NCBI GenBank assembly: GCA_022827165.1
Contig: JAJDTN010000372.1
Coordinates: 1 to 24,651 of the forward strand
DNA from: Candidatus Latescibacterota bacterium
GTDB taxonomy: Bacteria; Latescibacterota; UBA2968; UBA8231
Length of the DNA: 24,651 bases
Direction of reading: 5' to 3'
Below, piece after piece: positions 1 to 6,884 of the stretch. Every line of letters begins with the position of its first letter. Within the stretch, counting starts at the first letter, position 1. Both the position numbers and the translations under genes were made by a program. The notes under the pieces were generated by a model. That model did not search any database. It was given only the letters and a program-made list of their open reading frames with translations, and had not been told where the DNA came from.

Positions 1-663
1 CGCCAGGAACAGCAGACCCAGCATCATCAGCGTCACCGCGAGGACGTCGACGTGGCCGTTGCCGGCGATCTCGATGACGGGCACGGGATGCCAGGCGTAG
101 AGCAGGGCCCGCAGCGGATTCTGCCCGCGATGCTTCAGCAGCCGCCAGAGCACGGCCAGCAGCAGCAGGTCGCAGAGGACGAGGGCCGCCTTCAGCCCGG
201 TGGCCCCGGGCCATGCCGCGTGGGCGGCCCGGAAGAACCACTGCGCCACCGGCGGATAGATGGTGACCAGCCCGGGATGGTTGATCCGCTCCCAGTCGTC
301 GTCCCGCAACGGCGCGAGGGAGGCGTCGTCCGGCGCCCGGGCGTAGGGATTCCCGCCGGAGGCCTGTACCCGTGCGTCCCACAGGTAGCGGTAGATGTCG
401 TCGGACAGGGAAGGCGGGGTGTCGAGCAGCAGCAGCCGGAAGAGGACGGCGAAGCCGGCCACGACGGCGGCGGTTCCGGCCGCCGCGCGGGGGGAGCGCA
501 GCACCAGCCAGGCGGCGTATGCCCAGGCGGCCAGGGCCGGCAAAAGAGCCAGCCACATCCCGGGCACGTCCTCGCCGAGATCGCCGATGGCCCGGAGCCA
601 CAGGAAGACGCCGGTCAGCACCCCCCCGGCGGCCAGCAGACCTGCGCGGGGGAATCTCAACAT
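1..663 (-). CDS. GT-C type membrane glycosyltransferase (DUF2029/GT87-like), C-terminus cut off by window edge
   Basis: Only the first 221 codons are present; the frame is still open at base 1. The visible part is rich in hydrophobic segments (about residues 5-25, 37-57, 63-80 and 160-220), as expected for an integral membrane protein. Between the third and fourth lies a soluble loop with an SDDIYRYLWDAR-type stretch and a following GGNPY. That adjacent Asp pair in the first large extracytoplasmic loop is typical of polyprenol-phosphate-sugar dependent GT-C enzymes (GT87/DUF2029 and PMT-like mannosyltransferases). I infer that it moves a sugar from a lipid-linked donor on the outer face of the inner membrane; donor and acceptor cannot be read. 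ATG at 663 is preferred because GGAGA lies 7 bases upstream; an in-frame ATG at 690 has a poorer site. It lies 112 bases behind the 3-hydroxyacyl-CoA dehydrogenase gene on the same strand. Confidence 0.8.
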   Translation of the reverse strand, partial: MLRFPRAGLLAAGGVLTGVFLWLRAIGDLGEDVPGMWLALLPALAAWAYAAWLVLRSPRAAAGTAAVVAGFAVLFRLLLLDTPPSLSDDIYRYLWDARVQASGGNPYARAPDDASLAPLRDDDWERINHPGLVTIYPPVAQWFFRAAHAAWPGATGLKAALVLCDLLLLAVLWRLLKHRGQNPLRALLYAWHPVPVIEIAGNGHVDVLAVTLMMLGLLFLA

Positions 664-775
664 GGCGTCGGTCTCCGTGGGGCGCCCTCATGGCCTGGCG
701 CGGCCCCCGTCGGCCGGCGAGGCGGCCGCGCAGCGGGCCCGGCGGCGGGCCTCACGACCCGGTGGCGCGGATCTC

Positions 776-1618
776 TCAATAGTCGAAGAACCCGCCCCCC
801 GTCTTGCGCCCCAGCCGGCCTTCCGCGACCAGCCGGCGGAGTCGCCCGGGCGGCGCGTACCGGGGGCCGAGGCGGGCCTCGAGGGATTCGAGGATATCGA
901 GGCAGACGTCGAGCCCGACGAAATCGGCCAGCGCCAGGGGGCCGATGGGGTGGCCGGCGCCCAGGCGCACGGCGCGGTCCAGGTCCTCCGCTGACGCCAC
1001 CCCCTCCTCCAGGGCCCGGACCGCCTCGGCGACCATGGCGAAGAGCAGCCGGTTGACGGCGAATCCCGGCCGGTTGCCGACCTCGATCGGGGTCTTGCCG
1101 CAGCGGCGCGCCAGCCCGGCCACGGCGGTCACCACCTCCGGGGACGTCCGCGGCGCGGCGATGATCTCCACCAGGGGCATGGCCGGGGGCGGGTTGAAGA
1201 AGTGCAGGCCCACCACCCGATGGGGGCGGCCGGTGGCGCCGGCCAGCGCCGACAGGTCCAGCCCCGAGGTGTTGGAGGCGAGCACCGCCCCGGGCGGCAG
1301 CACGGCGTCGAGCCGGGCGAGAACGTCCTGCTTCAGGTCCAGGCGCTCCGGAACCGCTTCGATCGCCAGGTCGGTACCGGCCAGGTCCGACAGCTCCGCG
1401 AGAGCGCGCAGCCGCCCGTCGATCTCATCCGGATCGCCGCCGATCTCTCCGCGTTCGCGGCGGCGGCGCACCCGCTCCCGGACCGAGTCGACCGCCGCCT
1501 GGAGGACGGCCCCCGAGGCGTCGTGCAGCCCCACGTGCAGGCCGGCCTCCAGAAGCACTTGGGCGATGCCCCGGCCCATGGTGCCGGCGCCGACGACCAC
1601 TGCCTGGCGGAAGTTCAA
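776..1618 (-). CDS. 3-hydroxybutyryl-CoA / 3-hydroxyacyl-CoA dehydrogenase
   Basis: This 280-residue protein has the usual length of the short monofunctional enzyme (Hbd/PaaH type), which interconverts 3-hydroxyacyl-CoA and 3-oxoacyl-CoA with NAD(P)H. The N-terminal Rossmann fold shows GAGTMG at residues 10-15. Catalytic residues of the family are in place: Ser118 in a NTSGL context, His139 in GLHFFNP, Glu151, and Asn189 in the NRPGFAVNR segment. The helical C-terminal domain ends in a GRKTGGGFFDY-like tail, the normal family terminus. The frame is open far upstream, but homology begins at the TTG at 1618, which has a G-rich ribosome site (1625-1631) six bases ahead, so TTG is taken as the start. 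No thiolase, crotonase or acyl-CoA dehydrogenase gene is nearby, so butyrate, PHB or aromatic-acid pathways cannot be told apart. Confidence 0.93.
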   Translation of the reverse strand: MNFRQAVVVGAGTMGRGIAQVLLEAGLHVGLHDASGAVLQAAVDSVRERVRRRRERGEIGGDPDEIDGRLRALAELSDLAGTDLAIEAVPERLDLKQDVLARLDAVLPPGAVLASNTSGLDLSALAGATGRPHRVVGLHFFNPPPAMPLVEIIAAPRTSPEVVTAVAGLARRCGKTPIEVGNRPGFAVNRLLFAMVAEAVRALEEGVASAEDLDRAVRLGAGHPIGPLALADFVGLDVCLDILESLEARLGPRYAPPGRLRRLVAEGRLGRKTGGGFFDY

Positions 1619-1747
1619 GTCATGTCCCCCCGAGGATTGGTCCCCCGTTTCAAGGTAACCGGCCGCGCCCGGAACCCGCCAGCGCCGCTTGACCGCAGGC
1701 GCCGCGGCCTTTGGTTCAATCTGCATTCCCCTTCTCTGGAGACCACC
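1619..1747. promoter_or_regulatory. Divergent intergenic region between dehydrogenase and oxidoreductase genes
   Basis: Both genes start outward from these 129 bases, so promoters for both should lie here. On the plus strand TTGACC (1689-1694) and TTCAAT (1715-1720) resemble -35 and -10 boxes, but a 20-base spacer is too long for a standard sigma-70 promoter. No convincing minus-strand promoter was found. Confidence 0.4.
1625..1631 (-). promoter_or_regulatory. Ribosome binding site deciding the TTG start of the dehydrogenase gene
   Basis: On the minus strand GGGGGGA precedes the TTG at 1618 by six bases. The ATG at 1623 between them is out of frame and meets a stop after one further codon (ATG ACT TGA), so it cannot serve the gene. 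Confidence 0.55.
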
Positions 1748-2767
1748 TTGGACGACGTGCGCATCGCCTTCATCGGGTTCCGCCACGCCCACATCCACAG
1801 CCTCCACGAGCGCGCCCTCGCCACGCCGGGGGTCCGCGTCGTCGGAGCCTGCGAGGAGGACGGGGAGACCCGCCGCGAGCTGGCCGGATCGAGCATCGAG
1901 ATCACTCACCGCGAGGTGGACCGCCTGCTCGACGAGGTCGAGTGCGACGCCGTGGCCGTTGGCGACGTGTACGCCCTGCGCGGCGTCCGCCTCATCGCCG
2001 CCCTGGATCGGGGACTCCACGTGATCGCCGACAAGCCCCTGTGCACCCGCCTGGGGGAGGTGCAGCGGATCGGCGCCCTCTCCTCCGCCGGCGGCCTGGA
2101 AGTGGGGTGCATGCTCACCATGCGGGATGCCGCCGGCCCGCGCGCGGTGCGCGACCTCATCCGGGAGGGAGCCATCGGCGAGATCCACGCCGTCCAGTTC
2201 GGCGGCCAGCACCCCCTCATGCTCGGCTCCCGTCCGGCCTGGTACTTCGAGCCCGGGCAGCACGGCGGCACGATCAACGACATCGGCATCCACGCCATCG
2301 ACGGGCTCCCCTTCATCACCGGCCTGCGCTTCACGCGGCTGGAGGCGGCGCGCTGCTGGAACGCCTTCGCCCCCGAGACCCCCCATTTCCACGACGGCGC
2401 CCAGATGCTGCTCACCATGGACAACGGCTGCGGTGTCGTGGGCGATGTCTCCTACTTCGCGCCCGATGGCCCGGGGTACGCCCTGCCTTACTATTGGAGA
2501 ACGACCTTCTGGGGGCGCGAAGGCGTCCTCGAGACCGCCACCAACGACGACCACCTGGAGCTGGCGCCGGCGAAGGGCCGCAAGGTCGAGCGGCGTCCCC
2601 TGCCCCCCGGCAACAGCGGCGGATACCTGGACGCCTTTCTCAAGGGGATCCGCGGCGAGCCCCGCGAGGAGGGGGAGCTGACAACGGGGCAGGTCCTCGC
2701 TTCGTCCGAGACGGCCCTGCGTGTGCAGGCGGCGGCGGATGCCGGGGAGCGGGGGGTGGAGTTGTGA
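1748..2767 (+). CDS. Gfo/Idh/MocA family oxidoreductase
   Basis: This 339-residue NAD(P)-dependent dehydrogenase probably acts on a sugar, inositol or similar polyol, but the substrate cannot be predicted. The N-terminal Rossmann region begins IAFIGFRHAHIHS (residues 6-18), a His-rich variant of the usual GxGxxG loop seen in one subgroup of the family. DKP at 95-97 matches the family's EKP motif that positions the nicotinamide. Asp178 and His182 in a NDIGIHAID stretch match the catalytic Asp/His of the second domain. Start: TTG at 1748 with GGAGA (1738-1742) five bases upstream; the open frame extends to 1202 but has no homology there and overlaps the opposite-strand dehydrogenase gene. It diverges from that gene, and the next gene downstream begins 68 bases away. 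Confidence 0.9.
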   Translation: MDDVRIAFIGFRHAHIHSLHERALATPGVRVVGACEEDGETRRELAGSSIEITHREVDRLLDEVECDAVAVGDVYALRGVRLIAALDRGLHVIADKPLCTRLGEVQRIGALSSAGGLEVGCMLTMRDAAGPRAVRDLIREGAIGEIHAVQFGGQHPLMLGSRPAWYFEPGQHGGTINDIGIHAIDGLPFITGLRFTRLEAARCWNAFAPETPHFHDGAQMLLTMDNGCGVVGDVSYFAPDGPGYALPYYWRTTFWGREGVLETATNDDHLELAPAKGRKVERRPLPPGNSGGYLDAFLKGIRGEPREEGELTTGQVLASSETALRVQAAADAGERGVEL

Positions 2768-2796
2768 CCTCGCCCAGATGGACAATCCTTGGAGAC

Positions 2797-2806
2797 CAGA
2801 CGTCTG
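2797..2806. repeat. Perfect 10-base palindrome CAGACGTCTG ahead of the beta-barrel gene
   Basis: The palindrome sits in the 68-base gap between the oxidoreductase stop and the next start codon, and is flanked on both sides by GACC. It could be a small operator. A 10-base palindrome can occur by chance and no second copy was recognised in the window. Confidence 0.3.
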
Positions 2807-2835
2807 ACCCATTTACCAACATCAGAGAGACACCT

Positions 2836-3750
2836 ATGAACAACCTCGACCGACCCAGGACCCTTCACCCCCTCTTGCCGTGGGTCCCGCTGACCGCCCT
2901 CCTGCTGGCGGCGGCGCCGGCCCACCTGCACGCCGGCGCCTGGACCCAGCCCCAGGGCGGGTTCTACTCCAAGCTGGCCGGGCTCTCCTTCAGCTCCCGG
3001 GCCTACCTGGACCTCGACGGTGAGCGCCGCGACCGGGGGAAAGACCCCCAGGAGGAGCTGAGGGACCGCGGCTATTCCGCCTACCTGGAGTACGGCCTGC
3101 TGGATCGCCTGACCATGGTGGCCTCCCTGCCGTACAAGAGCCTGGAGTTCACCAATCCGACGGAGGCGAGGTACTTCGAGGCCCTCGACAGCACCATCGT
3201 GCGCCAGCATCCGGACCAGTCCAGCTCCGGTCTCGCCGACCTGGAGCTGCGCCTGCGCTGGCGGCTGCTGGCCGATCCGGCCGTCGTCTCCCTGGCCGCC
3301 GGCGGCAAGATCCCCCTCGGCTACGACGTGCCCACGGAGATCCCGGAGAGCTACGTCCCCCTGGGCACGGGCGAGACCGACGCCGAGGTGCGCCTGCTGG
3401 TGGGCACATCCCTCTACCCGGTGCCGGGATACGTGACCGCCACCCTCGGCTACCGCCTCCGCGGCGGCGACTACGGCAACGAGTTGTTCCACGGCCTGGA
3501 GGCCGGCTACTCCTTCGACCGTCTGCTGGTCAAAGGTGTGATCGAGGGGATCCAGACGCTGGGCGACTGCGGGGCCACCGGCGCGACCGGCGGGCTCGTG
3601 GGCGACCAGAACAACCTCAAGCTCTCGCCGGGGCTGATCTGGTCCTTCAACGACCGGGTGGAGATCAGCGCCGATCTCTTCCACATCGTCTCCGGGTGCA
3701 ACACCGCGGCGGGCACGACCTATGCCCTGGGGCTGGCCTTCAAGGGATAG
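2836..3750 (+). CDS. Secreted, probable outer-membrane beta-barrel protein of unknown function
   Basis: This 304-residue protein has a Sec signal peptide: positively charged start, hydrophobic run at about residues 16-28, and a likely cleavage after the AHLHA stretch near residue 33. The mature part alternates short amphipathic strands rich in Tyr, Leu and Gly, with turns of charged residues (EYGLLDRLTM, ELRLRWRLL, GYSFDRLLVKG, PGLIWSFNDRVEIS). That is the pattern of beta-barrels in the 'MetA-pathway phenol degradation'/putative transporter group. Two Cys late in the protein might form a disulfide. ATG at 2836 is the first good start at the signal peptide, with a weak purine-rich site AGAGAGA ahead. 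The family name is by resemblance only; substrate and role are unknown. Confidence 0.75.
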   Translation: MNNLDRPRTLHPLLPWVPLTALLLAAAPAHLHAGAWTQPQGGFYSKLAGLSFSSRAYLDLDGERRDRGKDPQEELRDRGYSAYLEYGLLDRLTMVASLPYKSLEFTNPTEARYFEALDSTIVRQHPDQSSSGLADLELRLRWRLLADPAVVSLAAGGKIPLGYDVPTEIPESYVPLGTGETDAEVRLLVGTSLYPVPGYVTATLGYRLRGGDYGNELFHGLEAGYSFDRLLVKGVIEGIQTLGDCGATGATGGLVGDQNNLKLSPGLIWSFNDRVEISADLFHIVSGCNTAAGTTYALGLAFKG

Positions 3751-3796
3751 GCGCCGCGAAGCAGGCAGGCTCGTATATTCTCTCTGCCATTCTGGG

Positions 3797-3804
3797 AAAG
3801 GAGG
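3797..3804 (+). promoter_or_regulatory. Strong ribosome binding site of the msrP-like gene
   Basis: AAAGGAGG ends six bases before the ATG at 3811, the best match to the anti-Shine-Dalgarno sequence seen in the window. A TATATT element at 3774-3779 in the same 60-base gap could be a -10 box, but no -35 box is found at the right distance. Confidence 0.65.
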
Positions 3805-3810
3805 CCGCCA

Positions 3811-4803
3811 ATGCCGCGCAGGAAATGGGAGATCCCCGAGCGGGAGGCCACCGACGAGGCCGCCTATCTGAACCGCCGCAAGTTCCTCCGCGGCGCCGGC
3901 CTGGGCACCATCGGCCTGATCTCGGGCTGCATCCCCGACCGGCTCCTGCAGCCGAAGGACCTCGTCGATCCCAGGCCCTTCCTCGGCCTCGAGGACCGCG
4001 AGCCGATCCCCCCGGACCAGTGGTACCCGGCGCCGGTGAACCCGGACTTCTCCACCCTCGACCGGCCCCTCACCGACGAGGAGATCGCCGGCCTCTACAA
4101 CAACTTCTACGAGTTCTCCACCAGCAAGGAGGTCTGGAAGTACGTCGACAAGTTCGAGCCCTCCCCGTGGACGGTGGAGATCGCCGGCCTGGTGAACGAG
4201 CCCAGGACCTGGGACATCGACGACCTCGTGGGCCGCATGGACCTGGAGGAACGGCTCTACCGCCACCGCTGCGTCGAGGCGTGGTCCATGGCCATCCCCT
4301 GGACCGGCTTTCCCATGAAGGCCCTCATCGACCTGGTGGAACCTCTGTCTTCGGCCCGCTTCGTGCGCATGACCTCCTTCTTCAATCCCTCGGTCGCGCC
4401 GGGGCAGTGGGACCGGCCCGACTTCCCCTGGCCCTACGTGGAGGGCCTGAGCATGGCCGAGGCGACCAATGAGCTGACCCTGCTGGTGACGGGCATCTAC
4501 GGCCACGCCCTGCCCAAGCAGCACGGCCCGCCGTTGCGCCTGGTGACCCCCTGGAAGTACGGCTTCAAGGGCCTCAAGTCGATCGTCCGGATCGAGTTCA
4601 TCGAGGAGCAGCCGGCCACGTTCTGGAACACCGAGGCCCCCCACGAGTACGGCTTCCTCTCCAACGTCGAGCCCGAGGTCCCCCATCCCCGGTGGTCGCA
4701 GGCCAGCGAGCGCTTCATCTCCACGAGCCTGTCGAGCTTCGAGCGGCGCGACACCCTGCTCTACAACGGCTACGAAGAGTACGTCGCCCACCTGTACGCG
4801 TGA
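3811..4803 (+). CDS. msrP: MsrP-like protein-methionine-sulfoxide reductase, molybdopterin catalytic subunit
   Basis: This 330-residue protein matches MsrP (formerly YedY), the periplasmic Mo-molybdopterin enzyme that reduces methionine sulfoxide in exported proteins. Family blocks are easily recognised: RHRCVEAWSM with the Mo-ligand Cys154, the WTGFPMKALIDLVEP helix, LVTPWKYGFKGLKSI, and a C-terminal PHPRWSQASER block followed by LYNGY. A twin-arginine signal is present (NRRKFLRGAG, residues 21-30), as expected for a cofactor-loaded export substrate. Odd points: the Tat hydrophobic run ends in ISGC (Cys40), which fits a lipobox, so the enzyme might be a Tat lipoprotein rather than soluble; and the heme-binding membrane partner MsrQ, usually the next gene, is absent. 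A small secreted protein follows after 17 bases. Confidence 0.93.
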   Translation: MPRRKWEIPEREATDEAAYLNRRKFLRGAGLGTIGLISGCIPDRLLQPKDLVDPRPFLGLEDREPIPPDQWYPAPVNPDFSTLDRPLTDEEIAGLYNNFYEFSTSKEVWKYVDKFEPSPWTVEIAGLVNEPRTWDIDDLVGRMDLEERLYRHRCVEAWSMAIPWTGFPMKALIDLVEPLSSARFVRMTSFFNPSVAPGQWDRPDFPWPYVEGLSMAEATNELTLLVTGIYGHALPKQHGPPLRLVTPWKYGFKGLKSIVRIEFIEEQPATFWNTEAPHEYGFLSNVEPEVPHPRWSQASERFISTSLSSFERRDTLLYNGYEEYVAHLYA

Positions 4804-4820
4804 CCTTCGAAGGAGACTGC

Positions 4821-5459
4821 ATGCGCCGGCTGCTGGCCTCTCTCCTCCCCCTCTTCCTGCTCCTGCCTCCCCTGTCGGCCGAGGAGGTCCTCCACGGCAC
4901 CTGGGAGGGCGCCTTCGTCGACGACCGCGTCGGCGAGGTCACCACCCGGCTGGTCTTCGGCGACGACGGCAGCTTCGAGATCGACCAGGTCATCGAGGTG
5001 AAGGACGGCTTCCTGGCCGGCGTCGATCTCGCCGAGGCGCCGGCCATCGGGCAGATCACCGCAAGCGGCAGCGGCACCTACGGCGTCGAGGGGGACCGGC
5101 TCTCGGTGGAGATCGCCGGCCTCGACCTGCGGATCGACGGCGAGGACCTCGCCGGGTTCTTCACCCGCCTCGCCCGTGCTCTGGCCCGCCAGGCGGCCGA
5201 TACCCACGGAGTCCCCGACGACAACTACCCGGCCTTCGAGGAGGCCTACGTGGCCGAGTTCTTCGTCGTCCTCGAGGAGGTCGAGTTCCTCGCCGTCTTC
5301 GGCGAGGAAGGCGGGACCCGCACCTGGTCCGTGGACAGCCACCTCCTCACCCTGACGGCGGAGGCCGATGGCGAGTGGGAGTTCGACCGCCTCGACGGTG
5401 CCATGACCGCCGTCGCCCGGACCGCCTGGGGCGCCTTGAAGGCCAGCGTCAGCCGCTGA
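4821..5459 (+). CDS. Small secreted protein of unknown function
   Basis: I do not recognise this 212-residue protein. It starts with a clear Sec signal peptide (RR, then an LLASLLPLFLLLPPL hydrophobic core, likely cleavage after LSA near residue 20). The mature part opens with a GTWEGAF strand followed by a run with DDGSFEI and GSGTYGVEGDRLSVEI. Such a layout (G-x-W, DGSF, G-x-Y-x-V-x-G-D-x-L) occurs in lipocalin-like beta-barrel families, but it is too general to assign one. The middle contains an amphipathic, acidic helix region (about 110-160), and there is no Cys or transmembrane segment after the signal. ATG at 4821 has AAGGAG five bases ahead. The 17-base spacing to msrP suggests co-transcription and perhaps a periplasmic role linked to it. 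Confidence 0.8.
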   Translation: MRRLLASLLPLFLLLPPLSAEEVLHGTWEGAFVDDRVGEVTTRLVFGDDGSFEIDQVIEVKDGFLAGVDLAEAPAIGQITASGSGTYGVEGDRLSVEIAGLDLRIDGEDLAGFFTRLARALARQAADTHGVPDDNYPAFEEAYVAEFFVVLEEVEFLAVFGEEGGTRTWSVDSHLLTLTAEADGEWEFDRLDGAMTAVARTAWGALKASVSR

Positions 5460-5562
5460 GTCTTCCGTCCTCGCCTGTCCCGCCGGCGGCCCTGGTGCAA
5501 CCATCTGACGGCGCCGCCCGACCCGTCTCATTCTTCACCGTCGAAGGCAGGCCTCCAGCTCA

Positions 5563-6828
5563 ATGGAGATCAAGGTGAGCAAGACCATCGACGAGCTGCA
5601 GCATGAGATCGAGCTGATGAAAGCCATCTTCGACAGCATCAGCGACGGCGTCATCGTCGCTGACGAGAACGGCGGCCTCACCTTCAATCCGAGTGCCCGA
5701 CGCATCATCGGCACGAGCCTGGAAGCGGTTCCCGACCGCTGGACGGAGGAGTACAGCATCTTCCGCTCCGACAAGGTGACCCCCTTCCCGACGGAGGAAC
5801 TGCCCCTCGTGCGCGCCCTGCGCGGCGAGGCGACGGATGAGGCGGAGATGTTCATCCGCACCGCCGCCAAGCCGCAGGGGGTCCACATCAGCTCCAGCGG
5901 CCGGCCCATCACCCTGCCCGGCGGCACACGGGGCGGGGTCACCGTCTTCCGCGACGTCACCGAGAGAGTGCAGGCCGAAGAGGCCCGCGCCCAGGCCTTC
6001 GCCCAGGGGCGCCTGGAGGTCATGGACACCATCCTCCACAACATCGGGAACGCCGTCACCAGCGCCGCCATCGGTATCGGGACCCTGCAGGAACAGTTGC
6101 GCAACGATCCCCTCATCGAGCGCCTCTCGGCCTTGTCCGCTGCCGCCGAGGCGCATTCGGAGGACTGGGCCGACTACGTCCGGCAGGACCCGCAAGGCCG
6201 GCAGGTCCGGCCCTTCCTGGTGGCTGTGGCCGAGGACTTCGCCGAGCAGAACCGCCAGTTGATGCAGTCGGTGGAACGGGTCGACAGCCAGACGAGCCAC
6301 ATCGTCGACATCGTCCGGGCTCAGCGGGGCTTCGACAGCGACGCCACGACCCGCAAGGACCTCAATCTGCGGCAGGCCATCACCGGCGTATTGGCGATCC
6401 TGCAGGAGTCCCTTTCCAGCAGGCGCATTCGCACGCACGTGGACTGCGGCGACGCCCCCGAGGAGATCCGCATTCAGGAGACCCCGTTCAACCAGATGCT
6501 GGTCAACCTGCTGAAGAATGCGATGGAAGCGATCGACGAGTTGGAGCAGTCCGGCGGGCTCGAAGGCCCGCCCCGCATCGAGATCAGGGCCCGAGTCCGG
6601 GGGGATTTCCTGGCCCTCGAGGTGGAGGACAACGGCATCGGCATCGCGGCGGAAGACCTCGAGGCGATCTTCAGGCCCGGGTACACGACCAAGCGGGAAG
6701 GGACGGGACTCGGCCTGCACTCGGCAGCCAACTTCGTGACGGGTTCGGGAGGGAAGATCCACCCCTCGAGCGGCGGCCATGGCGCAGGCACCACCATGAG
6801 CGTCACGCTGCCCCTCGTCTCCGGCTGA
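5563..6828 (+). CDS. PAS-domain sensor histidine kinase, cytoplasmic
   Basis: This 421-residue kinase has no transmembrane segment or signal peptide, so it senses something in the cytosol. A coiled N-terminus leads into a PAS domain (about residues 17-135, opening [18 protein letters not shown]). A linker helix (136-155) leads to the phospho-acceptor region with His159 in [10 protein letters not shown], an atypical H-box seen in a subset of kinases. A helical stretch (165-260) follows, then the ATPase domain: N-box NLLKNAMEA (315-323), G1 DNGIGI (356-361), FRPGYTTK (370-377) and G2 GTGLGLH (380-386). All expected ATP-binding motifs are intact. The start is ambiguous: ATG at 5563 has a distant purine-rich site, whereas GTG at 5575 has GGAG (5565-5568) six bases ahead. 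The response regulator gene follows after 56 bases and is its likely partner. Confidence 0.9.
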   Translation: MEIKVSKTIDELQHEIELMKAIFDSISDGVIVADENGGLTFNPSARRIIGTSLEAVPDRWTEEYSIFRSDKVTPFPTEELPLVRALRGEATDEAEMFIRTAAKPQGVHISSSGRPITLPGGTRGGVTVFRDVTERVQAEEARAQAFAQGRLEVMDTILHNIGNAVTSAAIGIGTLQEQLRNDPLIERLSALSAAAEAHSEDWADYVRQDPQGRQVRPFLVAVAEDFAEQNRQLMQSVERVDSQTSHIVDIVRAQRGFDSDATTRKDLNLRQAITGVLAILQESLSSRRIRTHVDCGDAPEEIRIQETPFNQMLVNLLKNAMEAIDELEQSGGLEGPPRIEIRARVRGDFLALEVEDNGIGIAAEDLEAIFRPGYTTKREGTGLGLHSAANFVTGSGGKIHPSSGGHGAGTTMSVTLPLVSG

Positions 6829-6884
6829 TCCGAAGCAGGTCCCCCTCCGAATCTCTCACTCTCACTCGATCCAAGGCAGGCGAG

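Noticed and set aside
664..690. ATG at 690 as start of the glycosyltransferase
   Set aside because: The site at 663 has a better-placed GGAGA; the nine extra residues are charged and would precede the first membrane helix. It cannot be fully excluded.
1689..1720. TTGACC...TTCAAT as a sigma-70 promoter for the oxidoreductase gene
   Set aside because: The 20-base spacer is too long for a standard promoter, so it is not listed as a promoter feature of its own.
1619..2812. N-terminal extension of the dehydrogenase frame
   Set aside because: The extension lies antisense to the oxidoreductase gene and carries no conserved sequence; the family N-terminus begins at the TTG at 1618.
2491..4791. Open frame of 766 codons on the minus strand opposite the beta-barrel and msrP genes
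   Set aside because: Runs through two real genes and an intergenic region without homology; the plus-strand genes have signal peptides and motifs.
5460..5562. Possible sigma-54 promoter ahead of the kinase gene
   Set aside because: I looked for GG and GC pairs with the -24/-12 spacing in this gap and in other gaps on the plus strand; none fits convincingly.
5542..6884. AAGGCAGGC found ahead of both kinase and regulator genes
   Set aside because: The nine-base match lies where ribosome sites occur and is purine-rich, so shared Shine-Dalgarno-like sequence explains it.
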